From Micromonospora zingiberis (GTDB lineage Bacteria; Actinomycetota; Actinomycetes; Mycobacteriales; Micromonosporaceae), in assembly GCF_004331455.1 (NCBI RefSeq), contig NZ_SJJR01000010.1, positions 62,001-126,000 of the forward strand: a DNA stretch of 64,000 nt, written 5' to 3'. Every line of letters starts with the position of its first letter. The first letter of the stretch is position 1. A program made the position numbers and the translations under genes. This document shows, in pieces, positions 32,980 through 41,326 of this stretch. The notes beneath the pieces are model-generated. The model saw only the letters and a list, made by a program, of their open reading frames with translations, was not told the origin of the DNA and searched no databases.

Positions 32980-33837
32980 ATGACCGTCCGTGCGCCGCTG
33001 ACCCCAGGCAGGCTCTCCCCGTGGCGGCCGGTGCCCGCCCACATCGCCCGACCCGAGTACGTCGGCAAGAAGGCGCCCCGGCCATGGCAGGGGTCGCACG
33101 TGCAGACGCCGGAGATCATCGAGAAGATGCGGGTCGCGGGGCGTCTCGCCGCCCAGGCGGTGCAGCTCGCCGGGGAGCACTGCAAGCCCGGCGTGACCAC
33201 CGACGAGATCGACCGGGTGGTGCACGAGTTCCTTGTCGATCATGGCGCGTACCCGTCGACGCTGGGTTACAAGGGCTTCCCGAAGTCCTGCTGCACCAGC
33301 CTCAACGAGGTGATCTGCCACGGCATCCCCGACTCGACGGTGCTGGCCGACGGCGACATCATCAACGTCGACGTCACCGCGTACCTCGGCGGGGTGCACG
33401 GCGACACCGACGCCACCTTCTGCGTCGGTGAGGTCAGCGAGGAGGCTCGGCTGCTGGTCGAGCGGACCCACGAGGCGATGATGCGCGGCATCCGGGCGGT
33501 CGCGCCGGGCCGGCAGATCAACGTCGTCGGCCGGGTCATCGAGTCGTACGCCAAGCGGTTCGGCTACGGCGTGGTCCGCGACTTCACCGGCCACGGCATC
33601 GGTGAGGCGTTCCACAGCGGTCTCTACGTGCCGCACTACGACAGCCCTCGGCCCACCGACGTGATGGAGCCGGGCATGACCTTCACCATCGAGCCGATGA
33701 TCACCCTCGGCACCTACCAGTACGACCTCTGGGACGACGGCTGGACGGTGGTCACCAAGGACCGGAAGTGGACCGCCCAGTTCGAGCACACCATCCTGGT
33801 GACCGAGGACGGCCACGAGATCCTGACCCTGCCATGA
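32980..33837 (+). CDS. map: Methionine aminopeptidase, type I with N-terminal extension
   Basis: 285 residues. Removes initiator Met from nascent proteins using two metal ions. All five ligands are seen: D in INVDVTAY, D in GDTDATF, H in DFTGHGIGEAFH, E in TFTIEPM and E in AQFEHT. The ~40-residue N-terminal extension with PWRPVPAHIARPEYV is the Pro-rich linker of type Ic enzymes (M. tuberculosis MapB, Rv2861c), which may contact the ribosome. Transcription looks leaderless. The TGA overlaps the ATG of the VIT gene (ATGA), so the two are co-translated. Position beside the glnA4-like genes is as in M. tuberculosis, though strand and spacing differ. Confidence 0.96.
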   Translation: MTVRAPLTPGRLSPWRPVPAHIARPEYVGKKAPRPWQGSHVQTPEIIEKMRVAGRLAAQAVQLAGEHCKPGVTTDEIDRVVHEFLVDHGAYPSTLGYKGFPKSCCTSLNEVICHGIPDSTVLADGDIINVDVTAYLGGVHGDTDATFCVGEVSEEARLLVERTHEAMMRGIRAVAPGRQINVVGRVIESYAKRFGYGVVRDFTGHGIGEAFHSGLYVPHYDSPRPTDVMEPGMTFTIEPMITLGTYQYDLWDDGWTVVTKDRKWTAQFEHTILVTEDGHEILTLP

Positions 33838-34547
33838 CCGAGACCCCGGCGGCGCTTCGGGAGCCGCACCACGCGGACGTGTCCGGGGGCTGGCTCCGGC
33901 CGGCCGTGTTCGGGGCGATGGACGGCCTGGTGACCAACATCGCCCTGATCGCGGGCGTCGGTGGCGGCGGGGTGTCGCCGCGCAACATCGTGCTGACCGG
34001 CACCGCCGGCCTGGTCGCCGGCGCGATCTCGATGGCGCTCGGGGAGTACACCAGCGTCCGGTCGGCCAACGAGCAGATCGCCGCCGAGGTGGCCAAGGAA
34101 CGGCGCGAGCTGGAACGCAACCCCGAGGGCGAGGCCAGGGAACTGGCCGAGATCTGGGTCGCCCGAGGACTACCGGCGGACCTGGCCCGCCAAATGGCCG
34201 AGGCGGTACGCCAGAACCCGGAGCAGGCCCTGCGCGTGCACGTGCAGGAGGAGTTGGGCGTCAACCCGGACGAGCAGCCGAACCCGTGGACGGCGGCGTT
34301 CTCGTCGTTCCTCTGTTTCTCGGTCGGCGCGCTGGTGCCGCTGCTGCCGTACCTGCTCGGTGCGACCAGCCTGGCGCTGGCCCTGGCGGTCGGCGGCCTC
34401 GGCCTCTTCGTCGCCGGCGCGGTGGTGTCCCGGTTCACCAACCGCCGCTGGTGGACCGGCGGCCTGCGCCAGCTGCTCCTAGGCGCCGCAGCCGCCGCCG
34501 CCACCTACGCGATCGGCACCCTCATCGGCATCCAAGGCGGCCTCTAA
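33834..34547 (+). CDS. VIT1/CCC1-family membrane transporter
   Basis: 237 residues. Iron/manganese-type transporter fold: first helix FGAMDGLVTNIALIAGVGG, second helix TGTAGLVAGAISMALGEYTSV with the conserved GExxS-like end, a long charged cytoplasmic helix pair EQIAAEVAKERRELE (the metal-binding-domain region of plant VIT1) ending GLPADLARQMAE, then NPWTAAFSSFLCFSVGALVPLLPY and two further helices. ATG overlaps the map stop. In plants and fungi these proteins move Fe2+ or Mn2+ into vacuoles; in bacteria export or envelope transport is inferred. Coupling with a metal-dependent aminopeptidase may be accidental. Confidence 0.9.
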   Translation: MTETPAALREPHHADVSGGWLRPAVFGAMDGLVTNIALIAGVGGGGVSPRNIVLTGTAGLVAGAISMALGEYTSVRSANEQIAAEVAKERRELERNPEGEARELAEIWVARGLPADLARQMAEAVRQNPEQALRVHVQEELGVNPDEQPNPWTAAFSSFLCFSVGALVPLLPYLLGATSLALALAVGGLGLFVAGAVVSRFTNRRWWTGGLRQLLLGAAAAAATYAIGTLIGIQGGL

Positions 34548-34578
34548 CCCCACCCCCCCGCCCCCGCCCCCCCACCCC

Positions 34579-34657
34579 CTCGCCGATCTTGCACTTCCGG
34601 TCGGGATAGAAGCCGCAAAAGCCGCATCTCGGCGACCGAAAGTGCAAGATCGCCGAG
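34579..34657. repeat. Dispersed hairpin with GATCTTGCACTT arms, copy 2, acting as bidirectional terminator
   Basis: Left arm 34579-34603 and right arm 34633-34657 pair over 25 bp with two mismatches, loop 29 bases. It shares the core GATCTTGCACTTNCGGTCG with copy 1. A C-rich tract (34551-34580) precedes it and a G-rich tract (34662-34709) follows, extending the possible stem. It sits between two convergent genes. Confidence 0.8.
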
Positions 34658-34709
34658 CCAAGGCGGGGCGCGGCGAGGCGGGGGGCGGCGGGGCGGGGCG
34701 GGGCGTGGG

Positions 34710-35429
34710 TTAGGGGGTGAGGAGGTCGTCGATGGTGCCGTCGGTGGGGTGGCCGCGGGCGGCTAGTTCGGCGGACTGGCGGGCCAGCACGGCGGCTATC
34801 TCGGTCATGTCGGCGCCGGCCAGGCCGGTGCGCCGGATCGCGTCGCCACGATCACGGAAGTAGGTGCGGCTGAGCAGGCCGTTCACCGTGGCCGCCGCCA
34901 GCCGGGCCGCGCCGAGCATCAGCAGTGCCTGGTCCGTCTCGTACCACTCGGCGAGCCGGGCGGCCCGGGCATGCGCCGCGCTGCCCCGGTACCAGGCGGC
35001 ACGGGCGGCGGTGGTGAACTCCGCCGGCCGGGCCCGAGCCAACCGTCCGAGGTGTTCGTCGCGCAGCGTACGCAGCCAGCCGGTCGGATCGTGCAACGCC
35101 CGGGTGGTCACGTAGCGGTCGGCGGTCAGCGGCCATCGTGAGGTCAGTTGCCGGGCCTGCGCCAGTCGCTCCTCGGCGGCGACCACGGTCAGGTCGACCA
35201 GCACCCCGTCGACCCGGCGGGTGGCCGAGGGCGGCCCGGTGCCCGGGCGGTAGGTGACCAGCAGCAGCCCGACCTCGCCGTCGCCACCACCGTCGTCGTC
35301 GCCGTGTGCCAGCGGGCCGTGTACGGCCACCGCGAGCACGTCGGCCGGAAAGCGGCGCCGGGCCGCCGCGGCGACCCGCTCGGCCACGGTCCACCGCGGA
35401 TCGTCCCGGTCTTCTCGGACCTCGTCCAT
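34710..35429 (-). CDS. Nucleotidyltransferase-superfamily-like protein (aminoglycoside NTase-type)
   Basis: 239 residues from ATG 35429 with GGGGTGG eight bases upstream. The N-terminal half resembles a minimal nucleotidyltransferase: AVAVHGPLAHGDDDGGGDGE matches the family's hG-x-x-x-G plus acidic strand (normally GSxxxGxxxxxSDxD), followed by GLLLVTY. Here the first motif is GPLAHG instead of GS and the acidic pair is D-G-E, so catalysis may be altered or lost. The C-terminal half is helical (YETDQALLMLGAARLAAATV), like kanamycin nucleotidyltransferase C-terminal domains. True substrate unknown; resistance should not be assumed. Confidence 0.65.
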   Translation of the reverse strand: MDEVREDRDDPRWTVAERVAAAARRRFPADVLAVAVHGPLAHGDDDGGGDGEVGLLLVTYRPGTGPPSATRRVDGVLVDLTVVAAEERLAQARQLTSRWPLTADRYVTTRALHDPTGWLRTLRDEHLGRLARARPAEFTTAARAAWYRGSAAHARAARLAEWYETDQALLMLGAARLAAATVNGLLSRTYFRDRGDAIRRTGLAGADMTEIAAVLARQSAELAARGHPTDGTIDDLLTP

Positions 35430-35500
35430 GCCGACCACCCCGCGATAGCGTCGCCGGTGTCCACCGTCGCCGCAAGCGACGATCCGGTTACCGCCCCACC

Positions 35501-36001
35501 CTAGTGCGCGGTGCCCGGCGCTCCAGGGGTGCCGCGCTCGGCCGGCACCAGCCGGAAGATCCGGATCTCCCGCCCGCCGGCCCGTTCGACGTACGCCTGG
35601 TAGGCCGGCCACTCCTCGACCAGCAGTCGCCACAGCCGGTCGCGTTCGGCACCGGTGGCCAACTCGGCGCGCACCGGCATCCGGCGCCCCGCGACGTCCA
35701 CTTCGGCCTCGGGCAGGGCGAGCAGGTTGAGTGCCCAGGCCGGCTGTTGGGCCTGCCCCCAGTTGGAGCCGATCACCACGTACCCGTCACCGTCGGGCAC
35801 GTACAGCAGCGGGTTGCTGCGGGGCTTGCCGGAGCGGCGCCCGGTGGTGGTGATCACCAGGGACGGCACGAGTCCGAGCGCGACCACCCGGCCACGGGTC
35901 AGCCGCCCGATGGCCCGGTCGGCGGGCACGAGCAGGCGCATGGCGGTGCCGAACCAGCGGTGTCGGCCGAGCCGGCGGGTGAGGGCTCCCAGTGCGGACA
36001 T
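35501..36001 (-). CDS. Deazaflavin (F420)-dependent nitroreductase-family protein (Ddn-like)
   Basis: 166 residues. The signature TTTGRRSGKPRSNPLLYVP is the phosphate/F420-binding stretch of the Ddn/FDOR-A split-barrel family. It is followed by GYVVIGSNWGQAQQPAWALNL, another family hallmark, and the ending EWPAYQAYVERAGGREIRIFRL. The N-terminal ~35 residues are basic and may associate with the membrane as in mycobacterial Ddn. It probably reduces quinones or other electrophiles with F420H2, implying an F420-making organism. It lies between the NTase-like gene and the permease operon on the same strand; the gaps (71 and 20 bases) do not exclude co-transcription. Confidence 0.92.
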   Translation of the reverse strand: MSALGALTRRLGRHRWFGTAMRLLVPADRAIGRLTRGRVVALGLVPSLVITTTGRRSGKPRSNPLLYVPDGDGYVVIGSNWGQAQQPAWALNLLALPEAEVDVAGRRMPVRAELATGAERDRLWRLLVEEWPAYQAYVERAGGREIRIFRLVPAERGTPGAPGTAH

Positions 36002-36021
36002 CCGCACAGTGTGCCGTACGT

Positions 36022-38769
36022 TCAGTCCAGTCGTCGTTCCACCGGCAGCCGGGAACGGGTGAACAGCGCCGCCCCGAGCATCGCCACCAACGGCACCGCG
36101 ACCAGTACGCCGAGCGTGAGCCAGGGCACCACCAGCGGATACCCCGGTTCGATCGGCCAGGCGGCGGCGTACCGCTGGTTGGTGAAGCTCAGCACGATGA
36201 TCGCCGCGCCGATACCGGCGACGATGCCCAGCGCCGAACCGAGTACGGCGATCACGCCGGCCTGGCAGAGCGAGAGCAACCGGCGTACGGCCGGGCCGGC
36301 GCCGACCGCGGCGAGGGTGGACAGGTCGGCTCGTCCCTCGGCCGCCGCCAGTCCGGTGGCGATGCCTGCGGCACCCACCGTGACCACTGCGGACACCCCG
36401 GCCAGCAGGAGCAGCAACTGTACGCTGTCGCTGCGGCCGCGAGTGTCCGATATCTCCACCCCGAGCGATCCGAGCGGCCGGATCGCGGCGGAGAACTGGT
36501 CCCGGCGGTCCGGTTCGACTGCGGCGCCGGCATCGATCGCCCAGCCGATGTGCCCGGTCACGAGCCCGAGCCGGTCGGCCGCGGCCCGGGAGAGCACCAG
36601 CCAGTCCCCGCCGAGTTCGTTGTGCAGGGCGTGGCCGGGCACCTCCAGGGTCCGCGTGGGCTCTGCCAGGTCCCCGCCGGGGCCGCGCAGGAGGCGCAGT
36701 TCCAGTCGACCGTCCAGCACGTAGCGTGGATCGGTCAACACCGCCCCACCGGCCCGCAGCACGGCGGTGGCGGCGGCCACCTCGTCCGGCCCGGCGCCGG
36801 TGAGGATCGGCAGTGCCCGCCCGTCGTCGACGGCCACCCGGAAGTACGGACCGTAGTGGTCGTCGGGCGAGCCCTGGCAGCGGTGGTCGGTCCGGGCCCA
36901 GCGCTGCTCGCCCTCGCTGAGCGGCTGGTCGGCCCGCCACGGGCAGGCTCGTTCGGCCGGTAGCGTGGCGCTGACCTGACAGCTGGTGAAGTCCGGCAGG
37001 CAACCGGCCGAGAGCAGCGGAACGATCGCCCGGGCGTCGAGGTGCTCCCGCGCCGGTCCGGTGATCTTGTCGAGCGCGGGTGGCGGGTTCTTGCCAGGCG
37101 CCTCGTTGAGCGTGACCAACACGCTGCGATCCGGCAGCGCGGGCCGGTACCGTTCCTCGTTGCGCGCCTGCTCACTGGCCAGGAGGAGACCGAGGGCGAC
37201 GCTGCCGGCGACCGCGGCCATCACCGCGGAGATGGCCGGCGCGGCGGAGGACCGGTTGCGGCTGGCGTCGCGTAGCGCGATCCGGGGCGCGAGCGGAAGG
37301 AACCGGCCGAGCCGGGCCACCATGCCGACCAGTGTCGGAGTGGCGAAGACCAGCCCGAGTTCACCGATCAGCAGCCCGCCGAGGATGATCGACTGTCGGG
37401 TCACCACCGCACCGAGCGCGGCCACGCCGGCCCCACCGGCGGCCAGCAGTACGCCGATGACCAGCCACCGGCGCGAGTGCACCGGCGGCGTTCTCCGGCC
37501 GGCCAGCCCGGCGACCACGTCCTGCCGGGCGGCCGTCCAGGCCGGCGCCAGCGCCGCCAGCACCCCGGCGAGCACCGCGACCAGCCCGATCACGACGAGG
37601 GCTGCGGGCCAGACGCGGTACCCGCCGAAACGCTGTGCGAAGACGAACTGCTCGACCAGCGGTCGGGTGGCGAAGGCCACGCCCACCCCGAGCGCGATCC
37701 CGATCGAGGCACCGATGGTGCCCAGGACCACGCCGTCGGCGAGCACCACCCGGCGTAGCTGGGCGGCGTCGCCGCCGGCCACCGCGACCAGCGCGAGTTC
37801 CCGCCGTCGGCGCCGTACCCCGACGGCGAAGGCCGGACCGACCAGCAGCACCACCTCAAGCAGTCCGAGCCCGCCGAGCAGCAGCCCGATGCCGAGATTC
37901 TCGTCCGCCGGCAGGCCGCTGTGCTGCTCGGATTCGATTACCGTCGGAGGCGGTGTGGTGAGCCGTGCGGTGACCAACACGCCCCGGGCGTTGAGCTGAG
38001 CGAAGAGTTCGGCGGTGATCGGGCCCGGCAGGTCGGCCAGGAAGACCGGCTCGACGAACGGCTCGGACGGTGACCCGGCGGGATGCAGGATGACCGCCGG
38101 ACTCAACTGTTCGGGGAACTCGACCACCCCGACGACGGTCCAGCGGCGGCTGCCGTCTGCGGCGCTGAGCTGGTCACCGAGGGCGACGCCGAGCTGGCGC
38201 TGGGCAGCCGGGTTCACCGTGATCTCGTCGGCGCTGGCGGGCACCCGGCCGGTGTGGATCCGGGTCAGCCCGCGCGCGAGCGGATCGGTGAGGTCGACCA
38301 CGGTCGCGGCCAGGTGATCGTGGACCCGGCCGTCAACCCAGGCGGCGAACGGCATCCAGCGGACGATCGGCAGGACGCGGCTGCCCGTGGGCAGGAGCGC
38401 GACGACATCCTCCGCACTGACCGGCGTGGCAGTGTCCTCGGTGTCCTCGGTCGCGGCGCTCTCGGGCCACCAATTGCGGCCGTCGGCACTCTGCCGGATC
38501 GGGCCAAGGTCGGGCATCACGCGCAGCTCCGCGTCCGCGCCGGCCAGCCGACGATCCAGCTCCTCGGCGGGGGTGAGCCGGGCCATGTCCGTGCTGACCG
38601 CGACGAAGGTGAGCGCCAGCACCGGCAAGATGATCATGCCCAGCACCAGGGCGGTGCGCCCGCGGGCCCGTTTCGCCTCCCGGCGGGCGATGCGCAGTGC
38701 GGCCCGCCACGACCCGAGGAACTCGGCCGACCGCGCCCTGCCGAGACCCTGGTGTCCCTCGTCGCTCAC
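36022..38769 (-). CDS. FtsX-like ABC transporter permease (MacB/LolCE type)
   Basis: 915 residues, about ten transmembrane segments. One helix follows the basic N-terminal RIARREAKRARGRTALVLG, then a large extracytoplasmic domain (~65-290). Three to four helices (~295-480) form the first FtsX core (LAGVLAALAPAWTAARQDVVAGLAGRR region) and two more follow. A second external domain (~560-770, with Cys pairs) and three C-terminal helices (LLLLLAGVSAVVTVGAAGIA onward) complete it. GTG 38769 overlaps the ATPase stop by GTGA. With the ATPase it forms a mechanotransmission-type ABC system that may extrude lipoproteins, peptides or drugs. The cargo is unknown. Confidence 0.9.
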   Translation of the reverse strand: MSDEGHQGLGRARSAEFLGSWRAALRIARREAKRARGRTALVLGMIILPVLALTFVAVSTDMARLTPAEELDRRLAGADAELRVMPDLGPIRQSADGRNWWPESAATEDTEDTATPVSAEDVVALLPTGSRVLPIVRWMPFAAWVDGRVHDHLAATVVDLTDPLARGLTRIHTGRVPASADEITVNPAAQRQLGVALGDQLSAADGSRRWTVVGVVEFPEQLSPAVILHPAGSPSEPFVEPVFLADLPGPITAELFAQLNARGVLVTARLTTPPPTVIESEQHSGLPADENLGIGLLLGGLGLLEVVLLVGPAFAVGVRRRRRELALVAVAGGDAAQLRRVVLADGVVLGTIGASIGIALGVGVAFATRPLVEQFVFAQRFGGYRVWPAALVVIGLVAVLAGVLAALAPAWTAARQDVVAGLAGRRTPPVHSRRWLVIGVLLAAGGAGVAALGAVVTRQSIILGGLLIGELGLVFATPTLVGMVARLGRFLPLAPRIALRDASRNRSSAAPAISAVMAAVAGSVALGLLLASEQARNEERYRPALPDRSVLVTLNEAPGKNPPPALDKITGPAREHLDARAIVPLLSAGCLPDFTSCQVSATLPAERACPWRADQPLSEGEQRWARTDHRCQGSPDDHYGPYFRVAVDDGRALPILTGAGPDEVAAATAVLRAGGAVLTDPRYVLDGRLELRLLRGPGGDLAEPTRTLEVPGHALHNELGGDWLVLSRAAADRLGLVTGHIGWAIDAGAAVEPDRRDQFSAAIRPLGSLGVEISDTRGRSDSVQLLLLLAGVSAVVTVGAAGIATGLAAAEGRADLSTLAAVGAGPAVRRLLSLCQAGVIAVLGSALGIVAGIGAAIIVLSFTNQRYAAAWPIEPGYPLVVPWLTLGVLVAVPLVAMLGAALFTRSRLPVERRLD

Positions 38770-39566
38770 CGGCCGCTGCCGGAGAGCAGGGACTCGATGC
38801 CGGCCAGCGGAGCGGTCGAGTCGACCGCCACACCGTCGCGCAGGAACACCACCCGGTCCGCCCAGCCGGCGTGCCGTGCCTCATGGGTGACCAGGACGCC
38901 AGCCGCACCGGCGTCGACCCGGCGGCGGAGCAGCCGCAGGACCGCCTCCCCGGTCTGCGAGTCCAGCGCCCCGGTCGGCTCGTCGGCGAGGACCAGGCGG
39001 CGCTCGCCGACCAGCGCCCGGGCGATCGCGACGCGCTGCTGCTGGCCGCCGGAGAGCTGGTCCGGAAACCGGTCGCCCAACTCGGACATGCCCACCTCGG
39101 TCAGCGCGTCCAACGCCAGCCGGCGGGCCCGCCGTACGCCGGTCCCGTCGAGTTCGAGGGGGAGCGCGACGTTCTCCACGGCGGTCAGGCTGCCGATCAG
39201 GTTGAGATTCTGGAAGATGTAGCCGATCCGGCGGCGGCGCAACCGGGCCAGTCCGCTGCGGTCCAGCGCGTGCAGCGACTGCCCCTCGACGTACACCGCA
39301 CCGGCGGTCGGGCTGTCCAGCCCGCCGGCCAGGGTGAGCAGGGTGGACTTGCCGGAGCCGGACGGGCCCATCACGGCGACCAGTTCGCCGGGGCGTACGA
39401 CCAGGCTGACTCCGCGCAGCGCGTGCACGGCGGCCGGACCGCTGCCGTGGGTGCGGTGCACGTCACGCAGTTCGAGCACGGCATCGGCCGGGGCGCCGTC
39501 GCCGGTTCCCGCGTTTCCCGGCGGAGTGCCCAGACTTGGCAGGGTCGGCTCGTTGGCCGTACTCAC
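38766..39566 (-). CDS. ABC transporter ATP-binding protein (MacB/LolD type)
   Basis: 266 residues. A ~28-residue disordered N-terminus precedes the nucleotide-binding domain: Walker A MGPSGSGKSTLLTLAGGLD (~68), Q-loop YIFQNLNLIGSLTAVENV, signature QLSGGQQQRVAIARALV (~170), Walker B LVLADEPTGALDSQTG, and H-loop VLVTHEARHAGWAD. The ADEPTGALDS string is typical of the LolD/MacB/FtsE branch that partners FtsX-like permeases. GTG 39566 has GAGGAGG nine bases upstream. Its start overlaps the PadR stop and its stop overlaps the permease start, giving a tightly coupled three-gene operon under PadR control. Confidence 0.95.
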   Translation of the reverse strand: MSTANEPTLPSLGTPPGNAGTGDGAPADAVLELRDVHRTHGSGPAAVHALRGVSLVVRPGELVAVMGPSGSGKSTLLTLAGGLDSPTAGAVYVEGQSLHALDRSGLARLRRRRIGYIFQNLNLIGSLTAVENVALPLELDGTGVRRARRLALDALTEVGMSELGDRFPDQLSGGQQQRVAIARALVGERRLVLADEPTGALDSQTGEAVLRLLRRRVDAGAAGVLVTHEARHAGWADRVVFLRDGVAVDSTAPLAGIESLLSGSGR

Positions 39567-40144
39567 CGTCGTGCCTCCTCACCCGTGCGGCCCACCGCCT
39601 CGGAGGTGGGCGCTGGGCCAGAAGCCGGGGGGCGGTGCCGCGCCAGGCTGGTCTCGCAGTGGTCGAGCCAGCGCACCTCGGCCTCGGCCTGGAACATCAT
39701 CGCGTCCAGCACCAGCCGCCAGGGCAGATCCTCCGGCCGGTCGCTGGCGTACTTCAACCGGGTCAACTCCTGCAACGCGCGCATGGTGGCGGTGCGCTGG
39801 TTCTGCACCACCGTGCGGACGTCCACGCCGGGCGTGGTCAACGCCAGCGCCAACTTGATCGCCAGCTCGTCGCGGGGACGGTCGGTGCGGCTGATCGGTG
39901 TGGCGAACCACAGGGCCAGGTCCGCCCGTCCGGCATCGGTGATCTCGTACGGCCGCTGCCCGGCCTCGCTCTCGGGCAGGGATCGGACGAGGCCGTCGCG
40001 CTCCAGCCGGGACAGGGTCGTGTAGACCTGTCCGATGTTCAGCGGCCAGGTCGAGCCGGTCGACTCCTCGAACGCGGCCCGCAGTTGGTAGCCGTACATC
40101 TGGCCGCGTTCGAGCAGGGCGAGCAGACCATGGCGGATGGACAT
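39563..40144 (-). CDS. PadR-family regulator of the ABC operon
   Basis: 193 residues. N-terminal winged helix: GLLALLERGQMYGYQLRAAF, STWPLNIGQVYTTLSRLERD and RPYEITDAGRADL. C-terminal half is the Vir_act_alpha_C-like helical dimerisation domain (DELAIKLALALTTPGVDVRT onward). It is the first gene of the PadR-ATPase-permease operon, with GTGA overlaps throughout. The ATG is seven bases after a CATACT hexamer, so the mRNA appears leaderless. A palindrome overlaps that promoter, which implies autorepression released by a toxic ligand, the usual arrangement for PadR-controlled efflux systems such as LmrR-LmrCD. Confidence 0.93.
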   Translation of the reverse strand: MSIRHGLLALLERGQMYGYQLRAAFEESTGSTWPLNIGQVYTTLSRLERDGLVRSLPESEAGQRPYEITDAGRADLALWFATPISRTDRPRDELAIKLALALTTPGVDVRTVVQNQRTATMRALQELTRLKYASDRPEDLPWRLVLDAMMFQAEAEVRWLDHCETSLARHRPPASGPAPTSEAVGRTGEEARR

Positions 40145-40151
40145 GCAGCGG

Positions 40152-40171
40152 AGTATGCATACCTGGTATGC
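40152..40171 (-). promoter_or_regulatory. Leaderless promoter with overlapping PadR operator
   Basis: GTATGCATAC (40153-40162) and GCATACCTGGTATGC (40157-40171) are overlapping perfect dyads. On the minus strand CATACT (40157-40152) is the -10 hexamer, seven bases before ATG. A repressor here would block RNA polymerase directly. Such TATGCATA half-sites are typical for PadR efflux regulators. Confidence 0.65.
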
Positions 40172-40210
40172 CGTCCGCAACCGCAGGTGGCTCGCCGGTC
40201 GCCCGGTGGC

Positions 40211-40651
40211 TCAGCTCGGGCGGCCCGGAAACGCCACGGTCAGCGGGGTGATCCCGGCGGCGCGACGCCAGCGGGTCGCCCGTACCGCGTATTCGATCAG
40301 GGCGGAGAGCGCCCGATCCCGCTCCGCGCCCGTGCTGGTCGGCAGCACCGCCCGCCAGAACGCCGCAGTGCGCTCCTCCACCTCGACCGCGAGCCGTAGC
40401 GCGCTGGCCCGGTCGGTGACCGGGAAGGGCAGCGCGTACCCGGGCCGGTCCGGTGGCACCCGGCCGCCGCCGGTGCTCAACTGCACCACCAGGGCGTCCC
40501 GCCGGCTGCGGTGTGCGGCTTCCGCCTCGGCGGCGGCCTTGCGTTCGGCGTCGGCGAGGCGTACGCCGATCGGGCCGTACGCCCAGATCGCGGCGTACTC
40601 GGCGGTCAGCGCGGCGGCGAGGGTCTCCTCGGCGGTCGGTGCGGTCGTCAC
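40211..40651 (-). CDS. Ferritin-like DUF4439-type protein
   Basis: 146 residues, all-helical. The start ETLAAALTAEYAAIWAYGPI and the pattern AHRSRRDALVV, then GYALPFPVTDRASALRLAVEVEERTAAFWRAVL, match the DUF4439/ferritin-like domain. Glu and His spacing for a di-iron centre is only partly clear, so iron binding is not assured. GTG 40651 overlaps the stop of the upstream lipoprotein gene. M. tuberculosis has two comparable Ala-rich genes beside rimP (Rv2843-Rv2844). Function unknown. Confidence 0.75.
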   Translation of the reverse strand: MTTAPTAEETLAAALTAEYAAIWAYGPIGVRLADAERKAAAEAEAAHRSRRDALVVQLSTGGGRVPPDRPGYALPFPVTDRASALRLAVEVEERTAAFWRAVLPTSTGAERDRALSALIEYAVRATRWRRAAGITPLTVAFPGRPS

Positions 40652-41157
40652 TTGAGCGCCTCCAGGTGGGTGGCCCGCGCGGCGGCGATCGAGCCGAGCA
40701 AGGCGGCCCGCTCGCCGGGCGCCGCGGCGCAGGCGGCGGCCGCCGAGTCCCGGCCGGCGCGTTCGGCCTTGCGCAGCGTGGTCAGGGTGGTGGCCGGGCC
40801 CGCCGGTGTCCCTGGCGACGGTGGGGCGGTCGATCCCGGTGAAGGCTGTGACGGGGTGGCCGTGCCGGTCACCCGGGCGAGTTCTGTGGCGTGCGCCTCA
40901 TGTGTCTCGGCCAACGGGACGAGTCGGACCGCCAGGTCGGGATGGGCGTCGGCGGCGGCGCGCAGCCCGGCCGCGAGCCGCAGCGACTCGTCGAGCAGCG
41001 GGGCGAGCGGGTCCGGCGGCGGTGGCTCGTCGCGGTCGAGGAGATCACATCCGGTCAGCGGCGCGGTGGCCCCGCCGAGCGCCAGGAAGGCGCCGACCCG
41101 CAGCACCGCGCGTCGGGTAAGCGGGGACGATTCGTCCCGCCGAGTCGTTCTGCCCAT
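40648..41157 (-). CDS. Tat-type lipoprotein with helical (DUF4439-like) body
   Basis: 169 residues. The N-terminus has SSPLTRRAVLRVGAFLALGG, a twin-Arg-like signal, followed by the lipobox APLTGC; the Cys would be lipidated. The mature part is acidic, Pro-rich (DRDEPPPPDPLAPLLD) and then helical (LRLAAGLRAAADAHPDLAVR), with HEAHATELARV and a Thr/Pro/Ser linker before a last helix. It overlaps the ferritin-like gene by GTGA, and both bodies are helical with similar character, so they may form a membrane-anchored pair. ATG 41157 is used; GTG 41160 is adjacent. Divergent from rimP. Confidence 0.72.
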   Translation of the reverse strand: MGRTTRRDESSPLTRRAVLRVGAFLALGGATAPLTGCDLLDRDEPPPPDPLAPLLDESLRLAAGLRAAADAHPDLAVRLVPLAETHEAHATELARVTGTATPSQPSPGSTAPPSPGTPAGPATTLTTLRKAERAGRDSAAAACAAAPGERAALLGSIAAARATHLEALK

Positions 41158-41326
41158 CACCACCGGACAAGTCAACACCATCGCCACGGCCCGTGTACGG
41201 CAGTGGCGTCGGTGCGCCGCTCGGGCCGTCCCCGGGCCGGCGCGTTACGCTCTGCGCAGCCACCGGCGCGTCCGCTCCGGTGGCGTGCCGGCATGGCGGC
41301 CGACGAGCAGTGGAAGGGTCGGACAG

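Noticed and set aside
34710..35429. Aminoglycoside resistance gene
   Set aside because: Fold resemblance only; key active-site residues differ, so resistance is not supported.
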